Assembly (NCBI RefSeq): GCF_946221515.1
Contig: NZ_CAMJVK010000005.1
Span: forward strand, 1-50,408
From: an uncultured Fenollaria sp.
GTDB lineage: Bacteria > Bacillota > Clostridia > Tissierellales > Peptoniphilaceae
DNA length: 50,408 nt
Direction of reading: 5' to 3'
The position numbers and the translations under genes were made by a program. This document shows positions 8,143 to 16,536 of this stretch, piece by piece. Below the pieces are notes generated by a model, which ran no database searches, was not told where the DNA came from, and saw nothing but the letters and a program-made list of their open reading frames with translations. How positions within the stretch are numbered: the first letter of the stretch is position 1; each line of letters begins with the position of its first letter.

Positions 8143-9516
8143 CTATATACCTAACATCAATCTTGCTACAGCAAAGTAAACAAGAAGTGATGTTGCGTCT
8201 ACTATAGTCGTGATTAGTGGCGACGCCATGATGGCTGGGTCAAGTTTAACTTTCTTCGCGCCAATTGGAAGAAGTCCGCCAACTAATTTAGCTAGCATAA
8301 CTGTAAACATAACTGAGATGGATACAGTTACGGCTATCTTTGGATCTTGGTCTGGATGAAGTAGTCTTATACGTCCAAAGTTAACTATCGCTAAAACTAC
8401 ACCAACCATGATTGATACTTGAAATTCTTTCCATAAGACTTTAAATGCGTCTTTTGGCTCTATCTCGCCAACTGCAAGTCCACGAATTACTAGTGTAGCA
8501 CTTTGGCTACCAGCGTTTCCGCCTGTGTCCATAAGCATCGGAATAAAGATTAGTAAGGCTGGTATCGCTGCTATATAGTCTTCGAAGCGTTGAAGTATCG
8601 AGCCTGTAAGTGTCGCTGACACCATTAAGAACAGTAGCCACGCTATCCTGTGTTTTGCTAGTGTAATGGCTGGTGTATCTAAGTACTCTTCTTCGGATGG
8701 ACTTAAGGCAGCCATCTTTTGGAAGTCTTCTGTTGCTTCTTGTTCAATGATGTCGATAACGTCGTCAACTGTGATGATACCGACGATTCTTTCTTCGTTA
8801 TCAACAACGGGTACGGCAACAAAGTCATACTTTTGTATTACTCCTGCGACTACTTCTTGGTCTTCGTAAACATTGACATAAACAACATCTTTGTTCATTA
8901 TATCTCCGATTACTGTATTGTCATCTGCAATTACTAACTCTCTTAGTGATACAATTCCTTCTAGCTTTCTATTGTCATCTACTACATATATAGTATAGAT
9001 TGTCTCTCTTTGTAGGCCGACTTTTTTTAGCCTTTCCATGGCCTCTTTAACTGTTAATGTCTTCTTAACCGAGCAGTACTCGATGGTCATTATGCTTCCA
9101 GCTGAGTCCTCTGGATAGTTTAAGAACTGATTTATTAATTTTCTTTCACTCGGACTGGACTTTTCAAGTATCTTGTCAACGATATTAGCTGGCATCTCTT
9201 CAAGCATGTCAATCTTATCATCGAAGAAGATTTCTTTAAGGATGTACTCTACGTCCGCGTCAGTACTTGTCGCTATGATGTCTTGTTGCTGCTCGCTATC
9301 GAAGTATGTAAATACATCTACTGCTTTATCTTTAGGAAGGAGTCTGAAGATAACTGTCGCATCAGTTACCTCCAACTCGTCCAAAATTTCTGCTACATCG
9401 GCGGCATTCATATTCGAGAGCTTTTCAATCAGGGCTTTCGGCTTCTTTCCTTTGTATAAGTCTAATATTTCAATTTTGTCTTGTTCAAGCTCTGTTTCTC
9501 TTCTGTCGTTTTCCAT
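8143..9516 (-). CDS. mgtE: Magnesium transporter MgtE
   Basis: A 457-residue Mg2+ channel/transporter. The order is typical: an acidic N-terminal superhelical domain (1-130), two CBS domains (about 135-260) that sense cytosolic Mg2+, then five membrane segments from about 295 on. The pore region contains PALLIFIPMLMDTGGNAGSQS, and the last helix begins with PLITTIVDATSLLVYF, both family hallmarks. It starts 34 bp after ftcD. An M-box riboswitch often precedes mgtE, but there is no room for one here, so magnesium control is probably only through the protein's own CBS domains. Confidence 0.95.
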   Translation of the reverse strand: MENDRRETELEQDKIEILDLYKGKKPKALIEKLSNMNAADVAEILDELEVTDATVIFRLLPKDKAVDVFTYFDSEQQQDIIATSTDADVEYILKEIFFDDKIDMLEEMPANIVDKILEKSSPSERKLINQFLNYPEDSAGSIMTIEYCSVKKTLTVKEAMERLKKVGLQRETIYTIYVVDDNRKLEGIVSLRELVIADDNTVIGDIMNKDVVYVNVYEDQEVVAGVIQKYDFVAVPVVDNEERIVGIITVDDVIDIIEQEATEDFQKMAALSPSEEEYLDTPAITLAKHRIAWLLFLMVSATLTGSILQRFEDYIAAIPALLIFIPMLMDTGGNAGSQSATLVIRGLAVGEIEPKDAFKVLWKEFQVSIMVGVVLAIVNFGRIRLLHPDQDPKIAVTVSISVMFTVMLAKLVGGLLPIGAKKVKLDPAIMASPLITTIVDATSLLVYFAVARLMLGI

Positions 9517-9550
9517 GATGAATACCTCCTTTTATAGTATTTTATAAATA

Positions 9551-10432
9551 TTAGTTGTAGATTTGATCAGCTGTAAAGCCGTTTCCTAATCTAATATAGA
9601 ATCTTAATAATTCTTCTAGTGCATATGCTGGAACTGGTCCAACTAGTTCTGATGACTTGACTGTAACGCCATAGCTTTCCGCTTCGCTCTTGATAGTTTC
9701 AAAAACTCTATGGATAGGTGTCAATTCATAATTAACTAAGTTCATAGATACTTGAGTGCATTTTTGATCTTCGATAGGTAGAGCGATTGCTCTTACAGCT
9801 GTGTATCCACCAGTCTTTGCTCTAACTGATCTCATAACAGCTTTAGCGATATCCATATCTTCAGTATTTAGATAAACGTTAAAAGCGATTAGTGGGAATC
9901 TAGTTCCTGTAACTGTTGCTCCAAGCTTTGCGTTGAATTTTCTTTCGCCTTCGTCTGGAGTCCAGTTTTCAGCATCTTTAAGTCTTTCTTCAAGGCTTTC
10001 ATATTCGCCTTTTCTTAGCTTAACTAGTGATTTTCTGTCTTCTCTAGTAGCTGAGTCTTCATAGTAAAATACTGGAACGCCCTTTGAGCCAACATATTTA
10101 CCAAATTCATGAACTACTTCGTTCATTTCATCAGTACTCATGTCCTTAACAGGTACCCAAGCTGCAACGTCAACAGCACCTTGTCTAGGGTGTGAGCCGT
10201 GTTGAGTAGCCATATCGATTCTTTCAAATGCAACGTCAACAAGTCTCTTAGCTGCTTCTAAAGTGTCTTCAACACTACCTTTGAATGTGAATACACTTCT
10301 GTTGTGGTCAGCGTCATAGTTAAGGTCAACCATAGTAACCTTGTTGTCCTTAAGAACTGCCGCCTTAATTTCTTCAATTGTATCAATATTTCTACCTTCA
10401 GAAACATTGATTTCTGCCATAATAGTCTTCAT
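9551..10432 (-). CDS. ftcD: Glutamate formimidoyltransferase
   Basis: A 293-residue enzyme that moves the formimino group from formiminoglutamate, a histidine breakdown product, to tetrahydrofolate. The N-terminus MAEINVSEGRN, the central HGSHPRQGAVDVAAWVPV stretch and FPLIAFNVYLNT are hallmarks of the family. It is the stand-alone transferase without the fused cyclodeaminase domain. No fchA, hutH or hutU gene is present in this window, so the rest of histidine breakdown must lie elsewhere or be absent. It is 9 bp downstream of the thioesterase gene, with AGGAGG before the ATG. Confidence 0.95.
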   Translation of the reverse strand: MKTIMAEINVSEGRNIDTIEEIKAAVLKDNKVTMVDLNYDADHNRSVFTFKGSVEDTLEAAKRLVDVAFERIDMATQHGSHPRQGAVDVAAWVPVKDMSTDEMNEVVHEFGKYVGSKGVPVFYYEDSATREDRKSLVKLRKGEYESLEERLKDAENWTPDEGERKFNAKLGATVTGTRFPLIAFNVYLNTEDMDIAKAVMRSVRAKTGGYTAVRAIALPIEDQKCTQVSMNLVNYELTPIHRVFETIKSEAESYGVTVKSSELVGPVPAYALEELLRFYIRLGNGFTADQIYN

Positions 10433-10441
10433 ATTTACCTC

Positions 10442-11092
10442 CTAATACAAAACATTCGCGTATACTTTTATCTCGCTATCAGTGAAAAATCTAAAGTCTG
10501 CACCATCTTCATTTAGTCTGTATGCAATCTTTACGTCTTCACCTAGCAAGCACTGCTTTTGATACTTTATCTTTAAATCCTTAATTCTCTTATCACATAG
10601 TTTTGATACTTCTTCAACATAGACCCCGTTGTTGACATGCTTGTAGCCGTCAATGTAGGCCTCTTTAATTACAAAGTCAGTTATATTGTCACTGCCGTCG
10701 TAATAAGCGTCGCCAATATCTTCTTCATCAAAGATCTTAATTAAATCCTCTCCGAAATCGTCTGCCCTAACAGGTCTTAAGGTTTTTTTGTCAACGTATA
10801 TGACCTCAACAGTCCCCTTGAATAGCATCAAATCATTTGCTTTAACAATGAATTGTCTATAAGAAAAAAATCTATCTACCTTAGTAGGCGTTGTATATAT
10901 AGAAATATTTTCATAATCGGCATCATAGAAAGCATCTGTAAAATGCATATTCCACCTATATATCATCCAAGCGACTTTATCATCGCTGTAGCCATGTTTA
11001 TATAGCTGCTCAAAACATGAGTCCCCCATCAAGAGAAATAGTTTTCTTATATCTTTTTCTTTGAAGGAAGCATCTTTTCTATATATTTCCAT
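10442..11092 (-). CDS. Acyl-ACP thioesterase-like hotdog protein
   Basis: A 216-residue protein that fits bacterial acyl-ACP thioesterases (PF01643 type), which release free fatty acids from acyl carrier protein. It looks like a double hotdog: one half around residues 20-90, with the sequence WMIYRWNMHFTDAFY, and a second around 120-215 starting with IKEAYIDGYKHVNNGVYVEEV. The second contains the DxxxHVNN catalytic motif typical of hotdog thioesterases. It stands between the DUF1858 gene and ftcD with a weak hairpin upstream. The biological role in this organism is unknown; phospholipid remodelling is one possibility. Confidence 0.8.
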   Translation of the reverse strand: MEIYRKDASFKEKDIRKLFLLMGDSCFEQLYKHGYSDDKVAWMIYRWNMHFTDAFYDADYENISIYTTPTKVDRFFSYRQFIVKANDLMLFKGTVEVIYVDKKTLRPVRADDFGEDLIKIFDEEDIGDAYYDGSDNITDFVIKEAYIDGYKHVNNGVYVEEVSKLCDKRIKDLKIKYQKQCLLGEDVKIAYRLNEDGADFRFFTDSEIKVYANVLY

Positions 11093-11109
11093 ATTATCTC
11101 CTTATGTAA

Positions 11110-11127
11110 AGCCCTTATAAAAGGGCT
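11110..11127 (-). terminator. Weak hairpin between the DUF1858 and thioesterase genes
   Basis: A 7-bp stem (AGCCCTT with AAGGGCT) around a 4-base loop follows the DUF1858 stop codon. There are only short T-runs after it on the minus strand, so it may reduce rather than stop transcription. Confidence 0.4.
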
Positions 11128-11132
11128 CTTAA

Positions 11133-11318
11133 TTACGCATTTAAAGCTGCCATTAAGTGTTCTAGGTCTAGGCCGTGTACTTGGCATGCTTCTTCAATTG
11201 ATTCCATTTGGCTAGAAGGGCAACCAACGCATCCCATACCGTGTTCCATAAGGATATATGCTGCTTCTGGCTTTTCTCTTAATAGCTCACCTATTAACAT
11301 ATCTTTTGTTATTTCCAT
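11133..11318 (-). CDS. DUF1858 small redox-disulfide protein
   Basis: A 61-residue DUF1858 protein. The centre reads LMEHGMGCVGCPSS, with the CxxC pair typical of this family, which is often called the hybrid-cluster-protein-associated redox disulfide domain. The rest is helical, with no signal peptide. It lies 46 bp downstream of the flavodiiron gene and shares its promoter. Placement beside FprA supports a role in oxygen or nitric-oxide stress. The function of the family has not been shown, and no hybrid cluster protein gene is in this window. Confidence 0.85.
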   Translation of the reverse strand: MEITKDMLIGELLREKPEAAYILMEHGMGCVGCPSSQMESIEEACQVHGLDLEHLMAALNA

Positions 11319-11364
11319 AATATCACCTCTCTTTTTATATACCCAAATCGGTTTAAATTATTTG

Positions 11365-12561
11365 TTATTTATTTTCTAATTTATCAGCAACTTCATCTGC
11401 TATTTGACGAAGCATCATGTAATCATCTTTGCTTGGAGCACTCTTTGTTTCAACTGTAGTCTCAACTATATCCATAGCTGATGCGTCTCTAAACTCCTTA
11501 AGTGCCTTAAGTGCGCCGCCTGACCAGCTGTATGAGCCAAAGACAGCCACTACTCTGTTTTGTAATTTGTTCATCTTAAGAACATTGACAAGGTCACTCA
11601 TAAGTGGGAATAAGTCGTTATTGTATGTGCATGAGCCAATTATAAGAGCTTTGTACTCCCAAATTTCATTTAGGATGTAGGATTTGTGAGTCTTTGATAC
11701 ATCAAACATCTTTATGTTTTTAACGCCTCTTTCAGCAAGTCTTCTTGCTATAGCCTCAGCCATCATCTCAGTGTTGCCATACATTGTTCCATAAACAATA
11801 ACTGCACCGTCCTGTGTCTCTTGCTTAGACCACTTGTCATAGCATTCTATAATCTTATCTGGATTTTCTCTCCAAACTGGTCCATGAACAGGGCAAACCA
11901 TGTTTATCTTAAAATCTGCAAGCTTCTTAAGAGCTGCTTGAACTTGCTTTGAGAACTTTCCTACTATGTTCGAATAGTAACGTCTTGTCTCAGACTTGTA
12001 TAAATCCCAGTTTATTTCGTCGTCAAAGATAGTTCCGTCAAGTGCGCCAAAGCCGCCGAATGCGTCTTGCGAGAATAGTATACCGGACTTTTCTTCGTAG
12101 CTAACCATTGATTCTGGCCAATGCACCATAGGTGTCTTGACAAATTTAAGTGATACTTCGCCCAAGTCAAGAGTATCGAAGTCATCAACAAGGACTAGAT
12201 TGTCCTTAACATCGTAGAAGTTTTCAAGAAGCTCAAATGTTTTCTTGTTACCTACTAGTTTAACATTTGGATATAGATCGATAATCGTTTCAATCGCACC
12301 AGAGTGGTCTGGCTCCATGTGATGTATAACTAAGTAGTCAAGATCTCTTCCTTCAAGTACTTCTTTTAACTTAGTCACAAAGTCATCCACCTTTGTTATC
12401 TTTACTGTGTCAAGTAAGGCAGTCTTTGTTGACTTGATTACATATGAGTTGTATGAAACGCCTCTTTCAAGTGGCCATTGATTCTCAAATAGTTGAGTTT
12501 GTCTGTCATTAACTCCGATGTAATACAAAAAATCATTTATCTTTACTGATAACGTGTTCAT
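11365..12561 (-). CDS. fprA: Flavodiiron protein (A-type flavoprotein)
   Basis: A 398-residue flavodiiron protein that reduces O2 to water or NO to N2O in the cytosol of anaerobes. The metallo-beta-lactamase-like domain carries the diiron ligands HHMEPDHSG, a central HWPES and CPVHGPVWR. The flavodoxin domain starts at YGTMYGNTEMMAEAIA and ends with GSYSWSGGALK. There is no rubredoxin domain, so an external electron donor is needed. A GTG at 12570 is in frame, but it belongs to the GGGGTGAT ribosome-binding site, so the ATG at 12561 is chosen. The predicted transcription start is only about 10 bases upstream. Confidence 0.95.
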   Translation of the reverse strand: MNTLSVKINDFLYYIGVNDRQTQLFENQWPLERGVSYNSYVIKSTKTALLDTVKITKVDDFVTKLKEVLEGRDLDYLVIHHMEPDHSGAIETIIDLYPNVKLVGNKKTFELLENFYDVKDNLVLVDDFDTLDLGEVSLKFVKTPMVHWPESMVSYEEKSGILFSQDAFGGFGALDGTIFDDEINWDLYKSETRRYYSNIVGKFSKQVQAALKKLADFKINMVCPVHGPVWRENPDKIIECYDKWSKQETQDGAVIVYGTMYGNTEMMAEAIARRLAERGVKNIKMFDVSKTHKSYILNEIWEYKALIIGSCTYNNDLFPLMSDLVNVLKMNKLQNRVVAVFGSYSWSGGALKALKEFRDASAMDIVETTVETKSAPSKDDYMMLRQIADEVADKLENK

Positions 12562-12578
12562 TAATATCACCCCAATTC

Positions 12579-12607
12579 ATTATATAATAAAGGAAAGAAT
12601 ATTTCAA
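12579..12607 (-). promoter_or_regulatory. Promoter of fprA-DUF1858
   Basis: On the minus strand, TTGAAA (12602-12607) and TATAAT (12579-12584) are separated by 17 bp. The expected start point near 12572 leaves a leader just long enough for the GGGGTGA ribosome-binding site before the ATG at 12561. Confidence 0.8.
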
Positions 12608-12627
12608 GCACTTTATAGTCAATATAC

Positions 12628-12656
12628 TTGAAAAAACTATGGCTTCGTTATATAAT
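12628..12656 (+). promoter_or_regulatory. Promoter of the racemase-murE-dacF operon
   Basis: TTGAAA (12628-12633) and TATAAT (12651-12656) with a 17-bp spacer. It is back-to-back with the fprA promoter, with only about 20 bp between the two -35 boxes, so one regulator bound here could affect both transcripts. Confidence 0.8.
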
Positions 12657-12691
12657 ATTGATATGAATTTTAAAAGAAATGTTGTGATTAA

Positions 12692-13399
12692 ATGAATAAA
12701 GTATTAGGTATCATAGGTGGGCTTGGCCCAGCTGCTTCGGTTTACTTTCAAAATCTTCTTGTCAATATGACTAAAGCCGATTTAGATCAAGATCACTTAG
12801 ACTACATCGTAACGAGCAGAGCATCAACTCCGGATAGAACGCTTTTCCTAACAGGCAAGAGCGATGAGTCTCCTCTGCCTTACTTAATTGAGGACGCAAA
12901 AAAGCTTCAAGCTGCCGGCGCAAATGTCATTTGCATGGTTTGCAACACAAGTCACTACTTCTTCGATGAAGTCGCTTCATCTGTTGATGCGCACTTTGTT
13001 AATATGCTAGAAGAGTCAGTGAAGCTTGCCATAAGTAAGGGCAAAAAGTGCATTGGCCTTATGACTACAACTGGCACTATGAAGACTGAGCTCTACCCCA
13101 AAACTTGTGAAAAGCATGGCATAGACTATGTTGTCTTAGACGATGCTTGGCAAGAAAAGATTATGGAGATCATATATGGCGAGATAAAAGCGGGCAAAGA
13201 ATGTAACATGGATCTCTTCCACTCAATCATTGACGAATACAAAAGACGCGGCTGTGACTGCGTTCTACTTGGCTGCACAGAGCTTTCAACCATATATATA
13301 GACAAGGGCTTCGACAAAGACTTCTTCATAGACTCATCGACTGCTCTTGCAAAAAAATGCCTTGAACTATGCGGAAAAGAAATAAAAGAAGGATACTAA
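12692..13399 (+). CDS. Aspartate/glutamate racemase family protein
   Basis: A 235-residue cofactor-independent amino-acid racemase of the Asp/Glu racemase family. The N-terminal GIIGGLGPAAS loop and the two catalytic cysteines, Cys84 (VCNTSHYF) and Cys195 (LLGCTELS), are present. The SHYF sequence after the first cysteine is seen in RacX/aspartate racemase-like enzymes rather than MurI, which usually has a NTA motif there. It is first in an operon and is followed after a single base by the MurE-like ligase gene. A likely role is to make D-Asp or D-Glu for the cell wall. The ribosome-binding site is weak. Confidence 0.88.
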   Translation: MNKVLGIIGGLGPAASVYFQNLLVNMTKADLDQDHLDYIVTSRASTPDRTLFLTGKSDESPLPYLIEDAKKLQAAGANVICMVCNTSHYFFDEVASSVDAHFVNMLEESVKLAISKGKKCIGLMTTTGTMKTELYPKTCEKHGIDYVVLDDAWQEKIMEIIYGEIKAGKECNMDLFHSIIDEYKRRGCDCVLLGCTELSTIYIDKGFDKDFFIDSSTALAKKCLELCGKEIKEGY

Positions 13400-13400
13400 T

Positions 13401-14840
13401 ATGTTAGTAAAAGATATTATAAATGGACTTGAAATTATTAATGAAAGTCATGATATAGAGGGCGTAGAGATTGATGACATCGTCTACAATAGTAAGTATG
13501 CGCGCAAAGGCACTCTCTTCGTTACGCTTAGAGGCGCTCTTAGTGATGGCCACAAATACATTAAGGATGCTTATGAAAAAGGCGTTCGCGTATTTTTAGT
13601 TGAGGACGATAGCATGGCCCACGCTTATGGTGATGCTGCTTTTATAAAAGTAGCTGACACAAGAAAGGCACTTGCCATCATATCAAAAAACTTTTTTAAC
13701 AAACCAGATAAAGATATAAAGATGATTGCAATCACTGGAACTAAGGGCAAAACTACTACAGCAAACATCATATACGAGGCACTTAAAAAGATGGGCGCAA
13801 AGCCTGGCATAATCGGAACCAATGGTGTTTTTTATGCAGACAAAGAAGAAGCTGTTGATAATACTACGCCTGAGAGCTACGAAGTATACAGAATACTGAA
13901 TAATATGCGTGAAGCGAAGATCACTCACTGCGTTTTAGAAGCTTCGTCCATCGGCCTTAAGATGAAGAGGCTCTATGGCATTCGTTTTGACATCGGCGTC
14001 TTTACAAATATTTCGCACGACCACATAGGCGGCATCGAGCATCCAGACTTTGATGATTATTTTAAGAGCAAGATGCTACTAAAGGACGTTTCGAAAAAGT
14101 TTATATATAATAAAGACGATGAAAAGCTTAAAGAGGTCATAAGAGATGCGCTTAGCTTCTCTATTGACGAAGCGAGTGATTATAAAGCTGAAAATATAAT
14201 CGTTTCTGATGATATATTTAAAATACAAAGTGATTTTGATGTAAATGGCAAAAATTTTGAGGTAAAGAGCATTTCTTACTATGATATTTATAATTATCTA
14301 GCTGCCATCAGTGTGATGAAAGAGCTTGGATATCGCTGGGACGAAATCATTAGCGCGGTTAAAAATATATCTATACGCGGCCGCTTTGAAGAGATCAATG
14401 TCCATGATAGGCTCTACATCATTGATTATGCTCACAATTACATCTCTTTAAAGTCAATACTTGAGACTGTGAATAAATTTAAGAAGAACAGAATAATAAC
14501 TGTTTTTGGCTCTGTCGGCGGAAGGAGCGAGAAAAGGCGCGAGGAACTTGCTGAAGTAAGTGACGCGCTCGCAGATATTAGCATAGTTACTTCTGATAAT
14601 CCAAACTTTGAAGAGCCGATGAAAATCTGTAACGAAATCGCTTCCTTTATCAAAGGACCTCATTATACTGAGCCTGATAGAGCTAAGGCGATTGACTTGA
14701 GCTATGAAATTTCTGAGATAGGCGATATCATTGTCGTTGCTGGCAAGGGTCACGAAACTTATCAGCTAATTAAGGGCGAAAAGGTCCACTACTCTGACAA
14801 AGAGTGCATTTTGAACTTAAAGGAGGCGCATGATGCATAA
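13401..14840 (+). CDS. murE: MurE-like UDP-MurNAc-tripeptide ligase (non-DAP type)
   Basis: A 479-residue Mur ligase that would add the third amino acid to the peptidoglycan stem peptide. Visible are the ATP loop ITGTKGKTTT (112-120), a central TTPES uridine-nucleotide motif, the carbamylated lysine position (Lys224 region), and the C-terminal domain from about 330. At 399-402 it reads DNPN; diaminopimelate enzymes have DNPR, so lysine or ornithine is more likely. The gene overlaps the carboxypeptidase start by 11 bp. A genome can carry more than one MurE-like ligase, so the substrate is inference. Confidence 0.9.
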   Translation: MLVKDIINGLEIINESHDIEGVEIDDIVYNSKYARKGTLFVTLRGALSDGHKYIKDAYEKGVRVFLVEDDSMAHAYGDAAFIKVADTRKALAIISKNFFNKPDKDIKMIAITGTKGKTTTANIIYEALKKMGAKPGIIGTNGVFYADKEEAVDNTTPESYEVYRILNNMREAKITHCVLEASSIGLKMKRLYGIRFDIGVFTNISHDHIGGIEHPDFDDYFKSKMLLKDVSKKFIYNKDDEKLKEVIRDALSFSIDEASDYKAENIIVSDDIFKIQSDFDVNGKNFEVKSISYYDIYNYLAAISVMKELGYRWDEIISAVKNISIRGRFEEINVHDRLYIIDYAHNYISLKSILETVNKFKKNRIITVFGSVGGRSEKRREELAEVSDALADISIVTSDNPNFEEPMKICNEIASFIKGPHYTEPDRAKAIDLSYEISEIGDIIVVAGKGHETYQLIKGEKVHYSDKECILNLKEAHDA

Positions 14841-15663
14841 GTTTAAACGAAGCATAATATTTTTGCTAATAGTTTTAATGCTATGCACAAATCTAAGCTT
14901 TGCAAAAGATTTAGAAGTAAAAGATGCAAGAGCCTATATACTCTACAACGTTGAAACTGACTCCATCATAGCGAGCTCTGCGAATATTAATGAAAGCGTA
15001 CCCATAGCCTCGGTCTCAAAGCTTATGACTTTTTACATAGCTTTAAATAAATTGGAGAGCGGCGAAATTCATGAGAGCGACGAAATTGAGATAAAAAGTG
15101 AAGACTGCTACCCTACTGGAAATAGATTGGGTATCAAGCCTGGTGAAAGATATACGCTTAAAAGAATGCTTGAAATAATGATGACAAACTCGTGTAATGA
15201 TGTCACTGCAGCCATCGCAAGGCACATAGCCGGAAGCGAGATGAGCTTTGTAACTATGATGAATGAAAAGGCAAAAGAGCTTGGCTACAACGGCGCAGTA
15301 TTTTATAATGCCCACGGTCTACCTCGCCTGCCTGACCTTAAGCAAAACTCGATGTGCGCGAAGGACGTTTTAGATTTGTCGAAGAGGATAATCAAAGAAC
15401 ATCCAAACTATATTGACTACACGATAACAGTAGCGATTGATTACCCTGAGAAGAATTATCACGAAGAAAACACTAATCCGATTTTTGGTCGCGAGGGCGT
15501 TACCGGACTTAAGACAGGAACAACAAGAGCCGCAGGCAACTGCTTTGTAGCGACTTTCCATAGTATAGGTGACGGCGTTAAAACTGAAGACAACGAATTT
15601 ATCTTTGTAATGCTTGGAGCCAAAACTAAAGAGCTTCGCGTAGAAAATTCTGCTTATGTATAA
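14830..15663 (+). CDS. dacF: D-alanyl-D-alanine carboxypeptidase, truncated by an in-frame TAA
   Basis: This 277-residue frame encodes the penicillin-binding domain of a DacF/PBP5-type D,D-carboxypeptidase that trims the terminal D-Ala from wall peptides outside the cell. A signal peptide covers about 1-26 (ends SFA). All three active-site motifs are present: SVSK (61-64), SCN (121-123) and KTG (228-230). The frame stops at a TAA at 15661-15663, but the same frame then continues with typical C-terminal sequence to 16026. The family is usually near 390-400 residues; the two parts together would give about 398. It overlaps murE by 11 bp, with AAGGAGG upstream. The truncated product may still be exported and partly active but lacks its anchor. 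Confidence 0.88.
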   Translation: MMHKFKRSIIFLLIVLMLCTNLSFAKDLEVKDARAYILYNVETDSIIASSANINESVPIASVSKLMTFYIALNKLESGEIHESDEIEIKSEDCYPTGNRLGIKPGERYTLKRMLEIMMTNSCNDVTAAIARHIAGSEMSFVTMMNEKAKELGYNGAVFYNAHGLPRLPDLKQNSMCAKDVLDLSKRIIKEHPNYIDYTITVAIDYPEKNYHEENTNPIFGREGVTGLKTGTTRAAGNCFVATFHSIGDGVKTEDNEFIFVMLGAKTKELRVENSAYV

Positions 15664-16026
15664 TATGCCTTAGATAATTATTCGAAAAAGATACTTCTTT
15701 CGAAAAAGGCTAGTAAAATCGCTAAATATGGCCTTGATGATTACAAGGAAGAAATGCTTGAGATAGAACCAAAAGAGGACTTCGTTCGCTCACTTAACAA
15801 TGGTATCAACACCGAAACAAAATTTATTATGGACGCAGATCTTGACTATAGCCACGTTAAAGAAGGCGACGTGATTGGTGAGTATAAGGTCTATATCGAT
15901 GGCGAGGAAGTATTTAAGACAGATGCCATCGCCATGAACAGCTTAACAAAGAAGACCATCTTCGATAGGATATATGAGTTCTTTATGAATGTGTGGAGCT
16001 TTGAAAAGCTAAATACAGCTGAATAA
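15664..16026 (+). pseudogene. dacF: Cut-off C-terminal part of dacF
   Basis: This stretch continues the dacF frame directly after its TAA with no shift. It encodes the linker, the beta-rich C-terminal domain of PBP5-type enzymes (DYSHVKEGDVIGEYKVYIDG) and an amphipathic final helix (RIYEFFMNVWSFEKL) that would lie on the membrane. The first internal ATG is at 15754 and no ribosome-binding site stands in front of it, so independent translation is unlikely. The reading frame remains open and family-like, which points to a very recent nonsense mutation, a sequencing error, or readthrough. Confidence 0.85.
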
Positions 16027-16046
16027 TATTTGTATAAAGATAAATT

Positions 16047-16079
16047 AAGGTAGTTAGCAAATTGCTAACTACCTTTTTT
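16047..16079 (+). terminator. Terminator of the racemase-murE-dacF operon
   Basis: A 13-bp stem (16047-16059 with 16063-16075), loop of 3, then a run of six Ts on the plus strand. It is shared with the opposite gene: the vanZ-like stop codon lies in its right arm, so it may act weakly for both strands. Confidence 0.88.
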
Positions 16080-16515
16080 GCGCCAATATATTTATAATTA
16101 GACCAATTAATGATCCTATAAAATTTAATATTATATCGTCTACATCAAAAAATCCAATTTTGAATAATAATTGTATGCACTCAATTGAAAGTATTACAGA
16201 TATGCAAATGACTACAGTCTTAAATACATTTTTACTGTTCTTATTCGAAATAAAAAATCCTAAGGGTATAAAGACTAGAATGTTTGCAATAATGTTTTTA
16301 AAAGCATAAGGCTCTGTAATATTTCTTAGGTATGGAGATATGCTTTTAAATGGAATTAAGTTTATATTTCTTAAACCATCTTTTTCATTTTCAATTATGC
16401 TATTATGTAAGGATATGATTCTTTCAAAACTGCCATCGAATTTTAAAACGACAAAGAGAATCAAAAAAGCAATATAGATATAAAATAATATTTTTATTAA
16501 TTTTTTATTTTTCAT
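16069..16515 (-). CDS. VanZ-like membrane protein
   Basis: A 148-residue VanZ-family membrane protein with four predicted membrane helices (about 7-25, 70-90, 95-115, 125-145). The segment NLIPFKSISPY, followed by NIIANILVFIPLGFF and the conserved glutamate in SIECIQLL, is typical. VanZ itself gives low-level teicoplanin resistance in enterococci, but most relatives have no known function and are not resistance genes. It starts with AGGAG in front of the ATG, just beyond the opp terminator. Its codon use is more A/T-rich than that of its neighbours. Confidence 0.85.
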   Translation of the reverse strand: MKNKKLIKILFYIYIAFLILFVVLKFDGSFERIISLHNSIIENEKDGLRNINLIPFKSISPYLRNITEPYAFKNIIANILVFIPLGFFISNKNSKNVFKTVVICISVILSIECIQLLFKIGFFDVDDIILNFIGSLIGLIINILAQKR

Positions 16516-16536
16516 TTCTTAGGCTCCTAATATTTT

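Noticed and set aside
9517..9550. M-box magnesium riboswitch before mgtE
   Set aside because: Only 34 bp separate ftcD and mgtE, too short for the element, and no hairpin is seen.
15661..15663. Selenocysteine or other recoding in dacF
   Set aside because: The stop is TAA, not TGA, and PBP5-type proteins have no selenocysteine at this place; mutation or sequencing error is simpler.
15754..16026. Separate 90-residue gene after dacF
   Set aside because: It is the same frame as dacF, carries PBP5 C-terminal sequence, and has no ribosome-binding site before its ATG.
16069..16515. Teicoplanin resistance gene vanZ
   Set aside because: Only the broad family matches; no vanA-type genes are present and most VanZ-family proteins are not resistance determinants.
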